From Deltaproteobacteria bacterium RBG_16_54_18 (GTDB lineage Bacteria; Desulfobacterota; B13-G15; RBG-16-54-18): a stretch of 8,557 bases of DNA. Within the stretch, counting starts at the first letter, position 1. Every line of letters starts with the position of its first letter. The notes under the pieces were generated by a model. That model ran no database searches, was not told the DNA's origin, and saw only the letters and a program-made list of their open reading frames with translations. Where the stretch lies: contig MGQT01000018.1 in the NCBI GenBank assembly GCA_001797935.1, forward strand, positions 1 to 8,557, given 5' to 3'. Both the position numbers and the translations under genes were made by a program. Shown here piece by piece: positions 1 to 6,359 of the stretch.

Positions 1-26
1 GCCTAGAATAGAAAATAAATCCTAAT

Positions 27-52
27 CTTCCTCTCCCCAAGGGGAGAGGAAG
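27..52. repeat. Perfect 26-bp inverted repeat (12-bp arms, AA centre)
   Basis: The left arm CTTCCTCTCCCC is followed by AA and then by its exact reverse complement GGGGAGAGGAAG. On the plus strand it is followed by AAGTCCCGC, so it is not a plus-strand terminator. On the minus strand it is followed by an AT-rich stretch (ATTAGGATTTATTTTC), so it could end minus-strand transcripts, though it lies almost 400 bp past the CDF stop codon. Hairpins built on CTCTCCCC/GGGGAGAG are common as dispersed intergenic repeats in bacteria, which I think is the likelier explanation. Confidence 0.7.
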
Positions 53-149
53 AAGTCCCGCACCCCTTGGTATAAATTACGGAATACGGCCCCACTCCAT
101 AGCACAGAATAGGCTGGAGGTGCCCCTTTGGGCAGAATGCGGGGTCCCT

Positions 150-162
150 GCCGCTCTGCGGC
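150..162. repeat. Short GCCGC/GCGGC hairpin, possible degenerate repeat copy
   Basis: GCCGC and GCGGC flank a TCT loop. The core resembles the hairpin copies at 5024-5038 and 5063-5077, with the same 3-nt loop size and stem sequence. The outermost A-T pair of those copies and most of the flanking TCCC tail are not conserved here. Membership of the same family is inference. Confidence 0.4.
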
Positions 163-198
163 CCCCTCCCTTTTAGATCTTATAATTGATGGGATGTC

Positions 199-216
199 TG
201 CCGCTAGCGGCATCCC
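199..216. repeat. TGCCGC/GCGGCA palindrome with TCCC tail, likely repeat family member
   Basis: A perfect 14-bp palindrome, TGCCGCTAGCGGCA, is followed by TCCC, matching the stem and tail of the repeat copy at 5021-5048 (TGCCGC-TTT-GCGGCA then TCCC). On the minus strand a second, degraded GGATG-CAAAGC segment lies 44 bp upstream, at about 245-260. This recalls the two-copy arrangement in the purB leader, where the spacing is 39 bp. Confidence 0.5.
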
Positions 217-314
217 AACCTTCTCAATCTGAATGGTAAGGGAGCTTTGTGACACATCCCCTCATCAAGAATCCAAAGGTTGGGGAGCAGGCGGGAGATG
301 CCGTTCCCGCTCTT

Positions 315-385
315 CCGAAGGTGACCCTTTGGTCACAATATAGAGATAAGGACTACGGCCGAAGGTGAAGGTGGTCCTTTGGTCA
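315..385. repeat. Two direct copies of CCGAAGGTGA...CCTTTGGTCA
   Basis: CCGAAGGTGA occurs at 315-324 and 359-368. CCTTTGGTCA occurs at 326-335 and 376-385. In the first copy the two blocks are separated by one base and form the hairpin GTGACC-CTTT-GGTCAC (321-336). In the second, seven bases (AGGTGGT) separate them, which breaks that hairpin. This looks like a duplicated intergenic element that has drifted by a small insertion or deletion. Confidence 0.6.
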
Positions 386-444
386 AATGTGCGAAGTGCG
401 AGTTTTGAACAACGTGCCCAAGCTACCTTCCGATTCTGAAGCGT

Positions 445-1398
445 TCAGGCCTGCCGCTTCCCCCTCTTGCGCCGCTTCCGTGATTCCGCCTCCACGAAGA
501 TCTTTTTCACCGCGGGGAGTTCTTTCCGTATCGCCTGCTCCACCCGGTCGATGGCCGCCTCTACCTCGTCCGTGCTCAGGCCGTTGGCAAAGTTGATGTC
601 GAGGTTGACCAGGATATCCTCCGGGCCGAGGTGCATGGTCAGTATATTGACGATCTCCTTGGCCTCGGGGACCGTAGCGATGGCCGCCTTGATCTTCCTG
701 AGGTCGGTCCTTGATACTGCCTCGCCGATCAGCAGGCTCTTGGTCTCGTAGAAGAGGAGTACCGCGATCAGGGTGAGAATCATGCCGATGATGATGGAGG
801 CCGCGCCGTCAAAGACAGGCTCCCCGGTCAGAGCGGAGAGGAGGATGCCGCCGAACGCCACGGCGAGACCGACGATGGCGGCGGAATCTTCCAGTAAGAT
901 GATGAAGAGGGCCGGTGACTTCGACACGTGAAAGGACCGCAGGAACCCCTGTTTTTTAATCTGCCCGCGCAATTGCCGAAAGGCGATGCGCCAGGAGAAC
1001 GTATCGAAAAAGAAGGAAAGGGCGAGGACCAGATATCCCCAGCCCGGGGCTCTCAGGGGCTCGGGATGGATAATCTTGGTGATCCCCTCGTGGATGGAGA
1101 GGACGGCGCCGATAATGAAGATGGAGAGCGAGACGACAAAGGCCCATATGTACCGCTCCTTGCCGTGGCCGAAGGGGTGACTGCGGTCGGCGGGTTTGGC
1201 GCTCAGCCTGATCCCCAGCAAAATGAAGGCCTGGTTGCTCGTATCGGCCAGCGAGTGAAACCCCTCGGCCAATAAGGCGGCGCTATTGATGAAGACCGCG
1301 ACAAGAAACTTCATGAAGGCGATGACGATATTGGCCGCCAGGGCTATGAGCACCGCCTGTTTCGTCCTGATGGCTGCTGTTTTTTGACCCTTTGTCAC
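445..1398 (-). CDS. Cation diffusion facilitator (CDF) family metal transporter, SLC30A9-like
   Basis: A 317-residue inner-membrane protein of the CDF family, which exchanges cytoplasmic divalent metal (usually Zn2+, Fe2+ or Mn2+) for protons. About six membrane segments can be seen (roughly 15-37, 39-63, 84-105, 121-137, 163-190, 198-217). The second carries the family metal site EGFHSLAD (H48, D52), followed by a cytoplasmic HPFGHGKERY loop. In the helix that usually holds a second HxxxD, the sequence is LLEDSAA (E170, D171), as I recall from the SLC30A9/ZnT9-like branch. A soluble C-terminal domain (about 225-305) follows, with a very basic tail (RKRRKRGKR). The start is GTG, 7 bp after the pyk stop. 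No better in-frame start lies before the first helix, and GGAG lies 13 bp upstream. It is the last gene of the minus-strand operon. Family assignment is firm; the metal is not predictable here. Confidence 0.93.
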   Translation of the reverse strand: MTKGQKTAAIRTKQAVLIALAANIVIAFMKFLVAVFINSAALLAEGFHSLADTSNQAFILLGIRLSAKPADRSHPFGHGKERYIWAFVVSLSIFIIGAVLSIHEGITKIIHPEPLRAPGWGYLVLALSFFFDTFSWRIAFRQLRGQIKKQGFLRSFHVSKSPALFIILLEDSAAIVGLAVAFGGILLSALTGEPVFDGAASIIIGMILTLIAVLLFYETKSLLIGEAVSRTDLRKIKAAIATVPEAKEIVNILTMHLGPEDILVNLDINFANGLSTDEVEAAIDRVEQAIRKELPAVKKIFVEAESRKRRKRGKRQA

Positions 1399-1405
1399 CC
1401 GGTCT

Positions 1406-2836
1406 TCAGAGCTCCTTCACGGTGATGAGATTCGTGGTCCCCGGCAAATCGACGGGGGTACCTGCCGTAACCACCACCCGCTGCCCCTTGGTGATCCACC
1501 CCTGTTGCAGGGCGGCGGTTATCCCCTTACCGACGATCTCTTCGACATCGGTAAACTCGGGAATGAGGATGGGATGCACACCCCATGAAAGGATAAGTTG
1601 TCTGACGGTAGCGGCGTTCGGGCTGAAGGCGAGAATCGGAGAGCGGGGTCGATAGCGGGAGACCAAGCGGGCCGTCCTTCCCGTACGGGTCGGCGTGATG
1701 ATGGCCGCTGCTCCCAGGTCCTCTGCCAATTGGCAGGCGGCGTGACTCATGGAATCGGCGATCTCCATCTTGTAATACGGATCAGGGGGGAGGAAGGCTT
1801 CATGATGAAAGTTCTTTTCCGTCGCTTGGGCGATCTTTACCATGAACTGTACCGCCTCGACGGGATACCTTCCTATCGCGGTTTCTTCCGACAGCATGAC
1901 GGCATCGGTGCCGTCGAGTATCGCGTTCGCCACATCAGACGCCTCCGCCCTGGTGGGACGAGGGTTTTGCACCATAGATTGCAGCATTTGGGTGGCGGTG
2001 ATAACGGGTTTTCCCAGAGCGTTCGCCCTTTTGATCAGGTCCTTCTGCACGAGGGGGACCTCTTCCAGCAATATCTCTACCCCCAGGTCGCCCCTGGCCA
2101 CCATGATGCCGTCTGCCTCTAACATGATTTCTTCTATGTGCTGTAAGGCCTCATGCCGCTCGATCTTGGCGATGACGGGGATATCGGCATGATGTGACTG
2201 CAAAATCTCTTTGGCCTCCCGAATATCCTCGCTCCCCCTCACGTAGGAGAGGGCGATACAATCTACCCCCGCCTGCACGCCAAACAGCATATCCTCTTTA
2301 TCCTGATCGGTCAGGGCCTTGGCTCGCAGCTCCCCGCTGGGAATATTGATACCTTTATGGGAGCCGAGCTTTCCTCCCACCACTACCTGGCAGACAATCT
2401 CCGGCGGGTTGATTGAGACTACCTTGAGCTCAAGCGTCCCGTCGGCCAAGAGGATCGCATCACCTTTTTTGACATCGTGAGCCAGGCCGGGGTAGGTGAC
2501 GGACATCTTCCTTGCATTCCCTATGATCCGTTCGGCAATGAAGGTGACGGTTGTACCCGTCTCCAGCACGGCAGTTCCGCCCTCAAGTTCCCCTATGCGC
2601 ACCTTTCCGCCGCCGAGGTCTTGAAGGATCGCGATAGGTTTGCCCGCTTTCGCGCTCAACCGCTTCAGCCTAGCAATGTTTTCCGCATGTCCCTGGTGAT
2701 CTCCATGCGAGAAGTTGAGCCTTGCCACGTCCATCCCCTCGCGGATCATTTTTTCCATGACGGAGGGATTACCGCTTGCCGGCCCGATGGTGCAGATTAT
2801 CTTTGTCTTCTTTGTTTCCTTAATGACGTCATTCAT
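1406..2836 (-). CDS. pyk: Pyruvate kinase, K+-independent type
   Basis: A 476-residue pyruvate kinase (E. coli enzymes are 470-480), catalysing phosphoenolpyruvate + ADP to pyruvate + ATP, the last step of glycolysis, in the cytoplasm. Visible marks are the N-terminal KTKIICTIGPAS, the ADP/PEP site residues R39, N41 and S43 (ARLNFSHG), the catalytic lysine K224 in IAKIE with metal ligands E226 and D250 (ARGDLGVE), and the conserved TATQMLQSM and NPRPTRAEASDVANA segments. A C-terminal regulatory domain spans about 355-476. The stretch DLGGGKVRI (73-81) has Leu, Lys and Ile at the positions that separate K+-independent from K+-dependent enzymes, so activity should not need K+. The usual GPK is GGK here. 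The start overlaps the thioesterase stop by 8 bp (ATGAATGA), and AGGAAG lies 10 bp upstream, so translation is probably coupled. Confidence 0.97.
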   Translation of the reverse strand: MNDVIKETKKTKIICTIGPASGNPSVMEKMIREGMDVARLNFSHGDHQGHAENIARLKRLSAKAGKPIAILQDLGGGKVRIGELEGGTAVLETGTTVTFIAERIIGNARKMSVTYPGLAHDVKKGDAILLADGTLELKVVSINPPEIVCQVVVGGKLGSHKGINIPSGELRAKALTDQDKEDMLFGVQAGVDCIALSYVRGSEDIREAKEILQSHHADIPVIAKIERHEALQHIEEIMLEADGIMVARGDLGVEILLEEVPLVQKDLIKRANALGKPVITATQMLQSMVQNPRPTRAEASDVANAILDGTDAVMLSEETAIGRYPVEAVQFMVKIAQATEKNFHHEAFLPPDPYYKMEIADSMSHAACQLAEDLGAAAIITPTRTGRTARLVSRYRPRSPILAFSPNAATVRQLILSWGVHPILIPEFTDVEEIVGKGITAALQQGWITKGQRVVVTAGTPVDLPGTTNLITVKEL

Positions 2837-3275
2837 CTGTCGCTATCTTCCTGTTGCCCTTGAGGAAGGGGAGTTTTTCATCCTTGCGGTACACGAGGGC
2901 CTGACAGGTGGCAACCAAGTTTTGCTGATCATCAATCACGGTGATGAGGTAGGAGGCGGTGCGGCGGGTGAGGCTAACCTCTTTTGCCTCGGCCCGCAGG
3001 AGAGATCCCACGGGAGGGGCGCTGATGTAGGTGATGTTCATGTTCAAGGCGACGGCCACGGTGCCGTGGGAGTTGGAGGCGGTCTCAAAGGCCTCATCGA
3101 TGAGGGCGAATATCGCCCCGCCATGGGCCATATTATGGATGTTCTCCATCTCCGGACGAAACACCATTTCGACGATGGAGCGCCCGGGACCGATATCCTT
3201 TAACTGCATCCCGAGCAGCCTGGCAAATGGTTCTTCTGCTACCCGCTGGGTGATCTGCTCCAAGACCTCTTTCAT
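2829..3275 (-). CDS. PaaI-family hotdog-fold acyl-CoA thioesterase
   Basis: A 148-residue single hotdog-domain protein of the PaaI/YbgC-like thioesterase group, which hydrolyses acyl- or aryl-CoA thioesters in the cytoplasm, usually as a tetramer. The PaaI signature is clear: N48 followed by HGG (51-53) and D60 in NMAHGGAIFALIDEAFE, then the central strand segment VALNMNITYISAPPVGSLLRAEA. The substrate cannot be inferred. I chose the ATG at 3275 because AGGGAG lies 9 bp upstream. The frame stays open to a TTG at 3305, but that would place this ribosome site inside the coding region. The stop overlaps pyk by 8 bp. A link to CoA recycling near pyruvate metabolism is only suggested by position. 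Confidence 0.9.
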   Translation of the reverse strand: MKEVLEQITQRVAEEPFARLLGMQLKDIGPGRSIVEMVFRPEMENIHNMAHGGAIFALIDEAFETASNSHGTVAVALNMNITYISAPPVGSLLRAEAKEVSLTRRTASYLITVIDDQQNLVATCQALVYRKDEKLPFLKGNRKIATDE

Positions 3276-3307
3276 TGTCTCATACTCCCTGTTCCCTAAA
3301 AGCAAGA

Positions 3308-3342
3308 AAAGACCTATTCTTTCTTACCCGAACAGGTCTCTT
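3308..3342 (-). terminator. Possible weak terminator or attenuator before the thioesterase-pyk-CDF block
   Basis: On the minus strand AAGAGACCT (from 3342) can pair with AGGTCTTTT (3315 downward). One G-U wobble would be an A-C mismatch if the plus strand were transcribed. The loop is 18 nt, and the stem runs into U-rich CUUUUCUUGCUUUUAG. It lies in the 123-bp gap after the small-protein gene, just upstream of the thioesterase ribosome site. The stem is short and the loop long, so strong termination is doubtful. Confidence 0.3.
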
Positions 3343-3398
3343 TCTCTTTTCTCAATCTGGATAGGTTATTCTTCACATCTGTGCGATATGGTTACCCG

Positions 3399-3638
3399 TT
3401 ATTCGTTCTTCTTTGTCTCTTTCTTCGGGATCTCCGTGTTCCTCAGGTTTGTTTCCAGCTTCTCCAGGGCATCGGCGGTCTTTTCCCGCAAGGCGGCGGT
3501 CGCCGTGACGATGGCGTCACCGATTTGCGAGAGGAATTCGCTCTGCTTCTTTTTATCGCCGAGCCCCCCGACCTTTTGATAGGCCAAGACGGCAAAGATG
3601 AGGGCGATGATCGAGATGATTAATGCCAGGCCTTCCAT
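3399..3638 (-). CDS. Small membrane-anchored helical protein of unknown function (79 aa)
   Basis: I do not recognise a named family. Residues 3-20 (LALIISIIALIFAVLAYQ) form one hydrophobic segment with no signal-peptidase-like site, so the protein is probably an N-terminally anchored inner-membrane protein. A glycine-rich turn (VGGLGD) follows. Residues 29-68 look like a long amphipathic or coiled-coil helix rich in Ala, Lys and Glu (AIVTATAALREKTADALEKLETNL), and the tail is highly charged (KKETKKNE). The ATG at 3638 has an A/G-rich ribosome site (AGGGGGAAAGAG) upstream. The gene sits 53 bp after purB and on the same strand, so it is probably co-transcribed. Codon pattern and protein composition look real, but function is unknown. 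A structural or scaffold role is only a guess. Confidence 0.7.
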   Translation of the reverse strand: MEGLALIISIIALIFAVLAYQKVGGLGDKKKQSEFLSQIGDAIVTATAALREKTADALEKLETNLRNTEIPKKETKKNE

Positions 3639-3691
3639 GCAGCTCTTTCCCCCTATCGGTATTAATCCCGTATTTATCTCTGGTTATTGAC

Positions 3692-5002
3692 TCACGTGCC
3701 CTGTGCGTCAAATACCCTCTTATATATATCTTTAACATATTTAAGGTGGATCTTCAAGTCAAAGACGCCCTGGATTTCTTGCACGGTCAAGACACGGGAG
3801 ATTTCCTTGTCCTTTTGCACGAGCTCACGAAAATCCTCCCCGGCGCTCCACGACTGCATGGCATTGCGCTGCACCCATTGATAGGCGTCGCTGCGGGAGA
3901 CGCCCTTTCTGACCAAGGCAGACAAGAGCTGCTGCGAGGCGACGAGCCCTTTCGTCAGGTCAAGGTTTTTTTTCATCCGCTCGGGATAGACGATAAGACC
4001 CTGGATGATCTGCGTGAACCGGTCCAGCATATAATCCACAAGGATCGTGCTATCCGGCGCAATAATCCTCTCAACCGACGAGTGGCTGATGTCCCGCTCG
4101 TGCCAGAGCGGGACATTTTCCATGGCGGCCACGGCGTTGCCCCGCACCAGCCGGGCCAGCCCCGAGAGGTTTTCCGTGCCGACGGGGTTTCTCTTGTGGG
4201 GCATGGCGGAAGAGCCCTTTTGCCCCTCGGAAAACGGTTCCTCCGCCTCCAGGACCTCGGTGCGCTGCAGGTGACGGATCTCCACGGAGAATTTCTCGAT
4301 GGATGAGGCGAGGAGGGCGAGGGTCGTAAAGAACTCGGCATGCCGGTCGCGCTGGATGACCTGCGAGGAAACCGGGGCGGGGGTGAGCCCTAATTTTTTA
4401 CAGACGTATTCTTCCACCGCCGGTGGGGCGTTGGCAAAGGTGCCGACGGCCCCGGACAGCTTCCCCACGCTGACGGTTGCACGTGCACGCTCCATGCGCT
4501 GCCGGTGCCGGCGCATCTCCTCGTACCAGAGGGCCATCTTCAAACCGAAGGTGATGGGCTCGGCATGCACACCATGGGTGCGGCCGATCATGGGCGTTTC
4601 TTGATGGGCCAGGGCCTTTTCTTTGATCGCCGCCATGAGGAGATCAATATCGGTGATGATGATCTCGGCTGCTTGTTTAAGCCGCAGCGACAGGGCGGTA
4701 TCGACGATATCGTAGGAGGTGAGGCCGAAGTGGATATATTTCCCCGCTTCGCCGACGGTCTCTTCCAGCTGGCTGACGAAGGCCGCCACGTCGTGCTTGG
4801 TCCGGCGCTCGATCTCATCGATGCGCTTGCTGTCGATGCGCGCCTTTTTTTTGATAAGCTCGACGGCCTCGCGGGGTATCTCCCCCACCTCGGCCCAGGC
4901 CTCGCACGCCAGGATCTCTACCTGGAGCCAGGTCTCATATTTATGTCCTTCGCTCCAGAGCGTCCCCATCTTTTCTCTCGTGTATCGCGGGATCACGGTC
5001 AT
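3692..5002 (-). CDS. purB: Adenylosuccinate lyase
   Basis: A 436-residue enzyme of the fumarase/aspartase superfamily, about the length of the B. subtilis and Thermotoga enzymes. It acts twice in purine synthesis: SAICAR to AICAR + fumarate, and adenylosuccinate to AMP + fumarate. The N-terminal IPRYTREKMGTLWSEGHKYETWLQVE is typical of this subgroup. Active-site parts are visible: TKHDV with H70, HFGLTSYDIVDTA (91-103), GRTHGVHAEPITFG with H143 as the likely general acid, and the flexible signature loop GSSAMPHKRNP (263-273) carrying the catalytic serine. The start ATG at 5002 is preceded by AAGGGG only a few bases away, a slightly short spacing. A predicted promoter at 5144-5172 would give a leader of about 135 nt containing two hairpin repeats. 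First gene of the minus-strand unit. Confidence 0.97.
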   Translation of the reverse strand: MTVIPRYTREKMGTLWSEGHKYETWLQVEILACEAWAEVGEIPREAVELIKKKARIDSKRIDEIERRTKHDVAAFVSQLEETVGEAGKYIHFGLTSYDIVDTALSLRLKQAAEIIITDIDLLMAAIKEKALAHQETPMIGRTHGVHAEPITFGLKMALWYEEMRRHRQRMERARATVSVGKLSGAVGTFANAPPAVEEYVCKKLGLTPAPVSSQVIQRDRHAEFFTTLALLASSIEKFSVEIRHLQRTEVLEAEEPFSEGQKGSSAMPHKRNPVGTENLSGLARLVRGNAVAAMENVPLWHERDISHSSVERIIAPDSTILVDYMLDRFTQIIQGLIVYPERMKKNLDLTKGLVASQQLLSALVRKGVSRSDAYQWVQRNAMQSWSAGEDFRELVQKDKEISRVLTVQEIQGVFDLKIHLKYVKDIYKRVFDAQGT

Positions 5003-5020
5003 TGCCCCTTGTTATGTTCA

Positions 5021-5048
5021 TTGTGCCGCTTTGCGGCATCCCGCTTTC
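5021..5048. repeat. Hairpin repeat, copy 1 (28 bp)
   Basis: The first of two 28-bp copies, 39 bp apart and differing at three positions. The core TGCCGC-TTT-GCGGCA (5024-5038) is a 6-bp stem with a 3-nt loop, followed by TCCCGCTTTC. In the minus-strand orientation it lies directly upstream of the purB ribosome site, so it would be in the purB 5' leader. Confidence 0.8.
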
Positions 5049-5059
5049 AAAAATCAATA

Positions 5060-5087
5060 TTGTGTCGCTTTGCGACATCCTGCTTTC
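5060..5087. repeat. Hairpin repeat, copy 2 (28 bp), with a compensated stem pair
   Basis: The second copy. Its core is TGTCGC-TTT-GCGACA (5063-5077), followed by TCCTGCTTTC. Compared with copy 1, C at 5026 becomes T at 5065, and its pairing partner G at 5036 becomes A at 5075, so the 6-bp stem is preserved. The third difference (C to T in the tail) is outside the stem. It lies in the predicted purB leader. Confidence 0.8.
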
Positions 5088-5143
5088 CTAAGGCTTTAAA
5101 TTTAAGGAGCAGGACAGAGCGGGACGTCATCAACGATAGCATA

Positions 5144-5172
5144 ACTCTAAGGGAGAAGGGGGAGGTTGTCAA
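5144..5172 (-). promoter_or_regulatory. Predicted sigma70 promoter for purB
   Basis: On the minus strand a perfect TTGACA (5172-5167) is followed by exactly 17 bp and then TAGAGT (5149-5144), 4 of 6 matches to TATAAT. The start of transcription would be near 5137, giving a leader of about 135 nt with both hairpin repeats ahead of purB. Prediction from consensus only. Confidence 0.5.
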
Positions 5173-5201
5173 CGGGAAAGAGCAGGGAGACACCGGTAAC
5201 C

Positions 5202-5230
5202 TTGACACCCATCCGTGTCCCTGTTAGATT
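5202..5230 (+). promoter_or_regulatory. Predicted sigma70 promoter for the galT-like operon
   Basis: A perfect TTGACA at 5202-5207, a 17-bp spacer and TAGATT at 5225-5230 (4 of 6 matches to TATAAT). Transcription would begin near 5237, about 40 nt before the ATG at 5277. It is back to back with the purB promoter, the two -35 boxes being 29 bp apart, so a regulator bound between them could affect both units. Confidence 0.55.
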
Positions 5231-5276
5231 TTAATGTAATTAAGGCGTGGGCATTTCCTGGAGGGGAGTTGACGTA

Positions 5277-6302
5277 ATGGGGATCGCATTTAAGAGCCGG
5301 CAGCAGCACGCGAAGATATTGAATCCCGCGACGGGGTACGAAGAAAAGACCCTGACCTTGGAGACGAGGTGGGACCCGCTGACGAAGCGGACGGTCAGGG
5401 TGCTTGATCTCCCGATCAAAAAGCTCGAGAAACTGGATGTCGATGCGATGTTGCAAAAGGGCGCCGAGGTGCCCTGTCCTTTTTGCCCGGATGCCGTGGA
5501 GCAGGTCACGCCGCGGTTCGCGGACGACTTTATTCAGGGGGGGAGACTGCGTTTCGGCGAGGTCTTTCTTTTCCCGAACCGGCTGCCGTTTGACCGGCAT
5601 TGCGCCGTCGCCGTCCTCACCCGGCAGCACTATCTCCCCCTTGCTGATTTTACGGAGGAAATCCTCTTTAACGGCTTTTCCACCGCCTGTGTGTATCTGC
5701 GCCGCCTCGTCGAGGTGGACCCCGCGACGCGGTTTTTCTCCATCAACTGGAACTATCTCCCGATGTCGGGAGGGAGCATCATCCACCCCCACCTGCAGAT
5801 CATCGGGGGCTCCCTCCCCACGCAATATCAGGGGGCGATGATCCAGGGGGGGAGGCGCTATCACAAGCAATGGGGCACGGCCTTCTGGGACGATTTGATT
5901 GCCACGGAGCAGGCGCTCGGCGAGCGGTATATCGGCGCGCTGGGCAATACAGTCTGGCTGGCGAGCTATGCGCCGTTGGGGTTCGCGGACATCATGGCCG
6001 TGGTCAGGGACCGGTGCTCGCTCGTCGAGCTCACGGACCAGGATATCAGAAACTTCGCGCAGGGGCTGCTCAGGGTCTTTAAGTATTTTCAGGAGTTTAA
6101 TCACTATAGCTTCAATCTGGCCCTGTTTTCCGGGCATTATGGGGGAGACGATTCCTTCCGGGTAAACGCCCGGGTGGTGACGCGCCGGCTGCTCCCGCCG
6201 TCCGGGGCGAGCGACAGCAGTTACTTTGAGAAGCTCCACGGCGAGTCGATCAGCTACAAAAAACCGGAGCGGCTGTGTGAGGAGGTCAGGGGGTGCTTCT
6301 AG
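5277..6302 (+). CDS. GalT-like nucleotidyltransferase (HIT superfamily)
   Basis: A 341-residue protein resembling galactose-1-phosphate uridylyltransferase (E. coli GalT is 348). GalT-type enzymes move a nucleoside monophosphate between a sugar-1-phosphate and a nucleotide diphosphate sugar through a nucleotidyl-histidine intermediate. The N-terminal ETRWDPLTKRTVRV matches the family's opening strand. C67 and C70 (CPFC) are like the zinc pair of GalT. HPHLQ (H170, H172, Q174) is the active site, with H172 the likely nucleophile, and HYSFNLALFSG follows in the second half. The ATG at 5277 follows GGAGGGGAG at a good distance; the GTG at 5247 would put that site inside the gene. No other Leloir-pathway gene is nearby, and its partners are a radical SAM and a thiolation enzyme. 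The true substrate may therefore not be galactose-1-phosphate, and I give no gene symbol. Confidence 0.85.
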   Translation: MGIAFKSRQQHAKILNPATGYEEKTLTLETRWDPLTKRTVRVLDLPIKKLEKLDVDAMLQKGAEVPCPFCPDAVEQVTPRFADDFIQGGRLRFGEVFLFPNRLPFDRHCAVAVLTRQHYLPLADFTEEILFNGFSTACVYLRRLVEVDPATRFFSINWNYLPMSGGSIIHPHLQIIGGSLPTQYQGAMIQGGRRYHKQWGTAFWDDLIATEQALGERYIGALGNTVWLASYAPLGFADIMAVVRDRCSLVELTDQDIRNFAQGLLRVFKYFQEFNHYSFNLALFSGHYGGDDSFRVNARVVTRRLLPPSGASDSSYFEKLHGESISYKKPERLCEEVRGCF

Positions 6303-6359
6303 CGGCTGCCTCTCGCGGTATACGAGTGCATGGCGACGTAACGCAACAGCGGTGGGTGA

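Larger units (their letters stand above)
1..444. other. Gene-free, hairpin-dense intergenic region at the left edge
   Basis: I find no convincing gene in these 444 bases downstream of the CDF transporter. The only longer reading frame (minus strand, 255 to 22) runs straight through the inverted repeats and has a protein sequence typical of translated repeats. The region holds a perfect inverted repeat at 27-52. Smaller hairpins lie at 121-134 (TGCCC-CTTT-GGGCA), 150-162 (GCCGC-TCT-GCGGC), 199-212 (palindrome TGCCGCTAGCGGCA), 291-310 (GCGGGA/TCCCGC) and 321-336 (GTGACC-CTTT-GGTCAC). A duplicated block occupies 315-385. None of the hairpins is followed by a clean T-run, so I cannot name a terminator for the minus-strand operon. 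Confidence 0.7.

Noticed and set aside
181..186. TATAAT sequence as a possible -10 box
   Set aside because: The base stretch 16-18 bp upstream is GC-rich with no -35-like hexamer, and no gene begins downstream on the plus strand.
22..255. Minus-strand 77-residue reading frame
   Set aside because: It runs across the 26-bp inverted repeat and two hairpins, has no ribosome site worth the name, begins with GTG inside a degraded repeat, and its protein has no recognisable domain.
1..444. CRISPR-like array
   Set aside because: The repeats are of different kinds, occur twice at most in direct orientation, and lack regular spacers.
928..1275. Plus-strand reading frame inside the CDF gene
   Set aside because: It is antisense to a firmly identified transporter and has no recognisable motif or ribosome site.
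4941..5078. 45-codon upstream reading frame in the purB leader, starting in repeat copy 2 and overlapping the purB start in another frame
   Set aside because: The ATG is part of the repeat and AGG lies directly against it with no spacing, so efficient translation is unlikely. The frame is probably chance.
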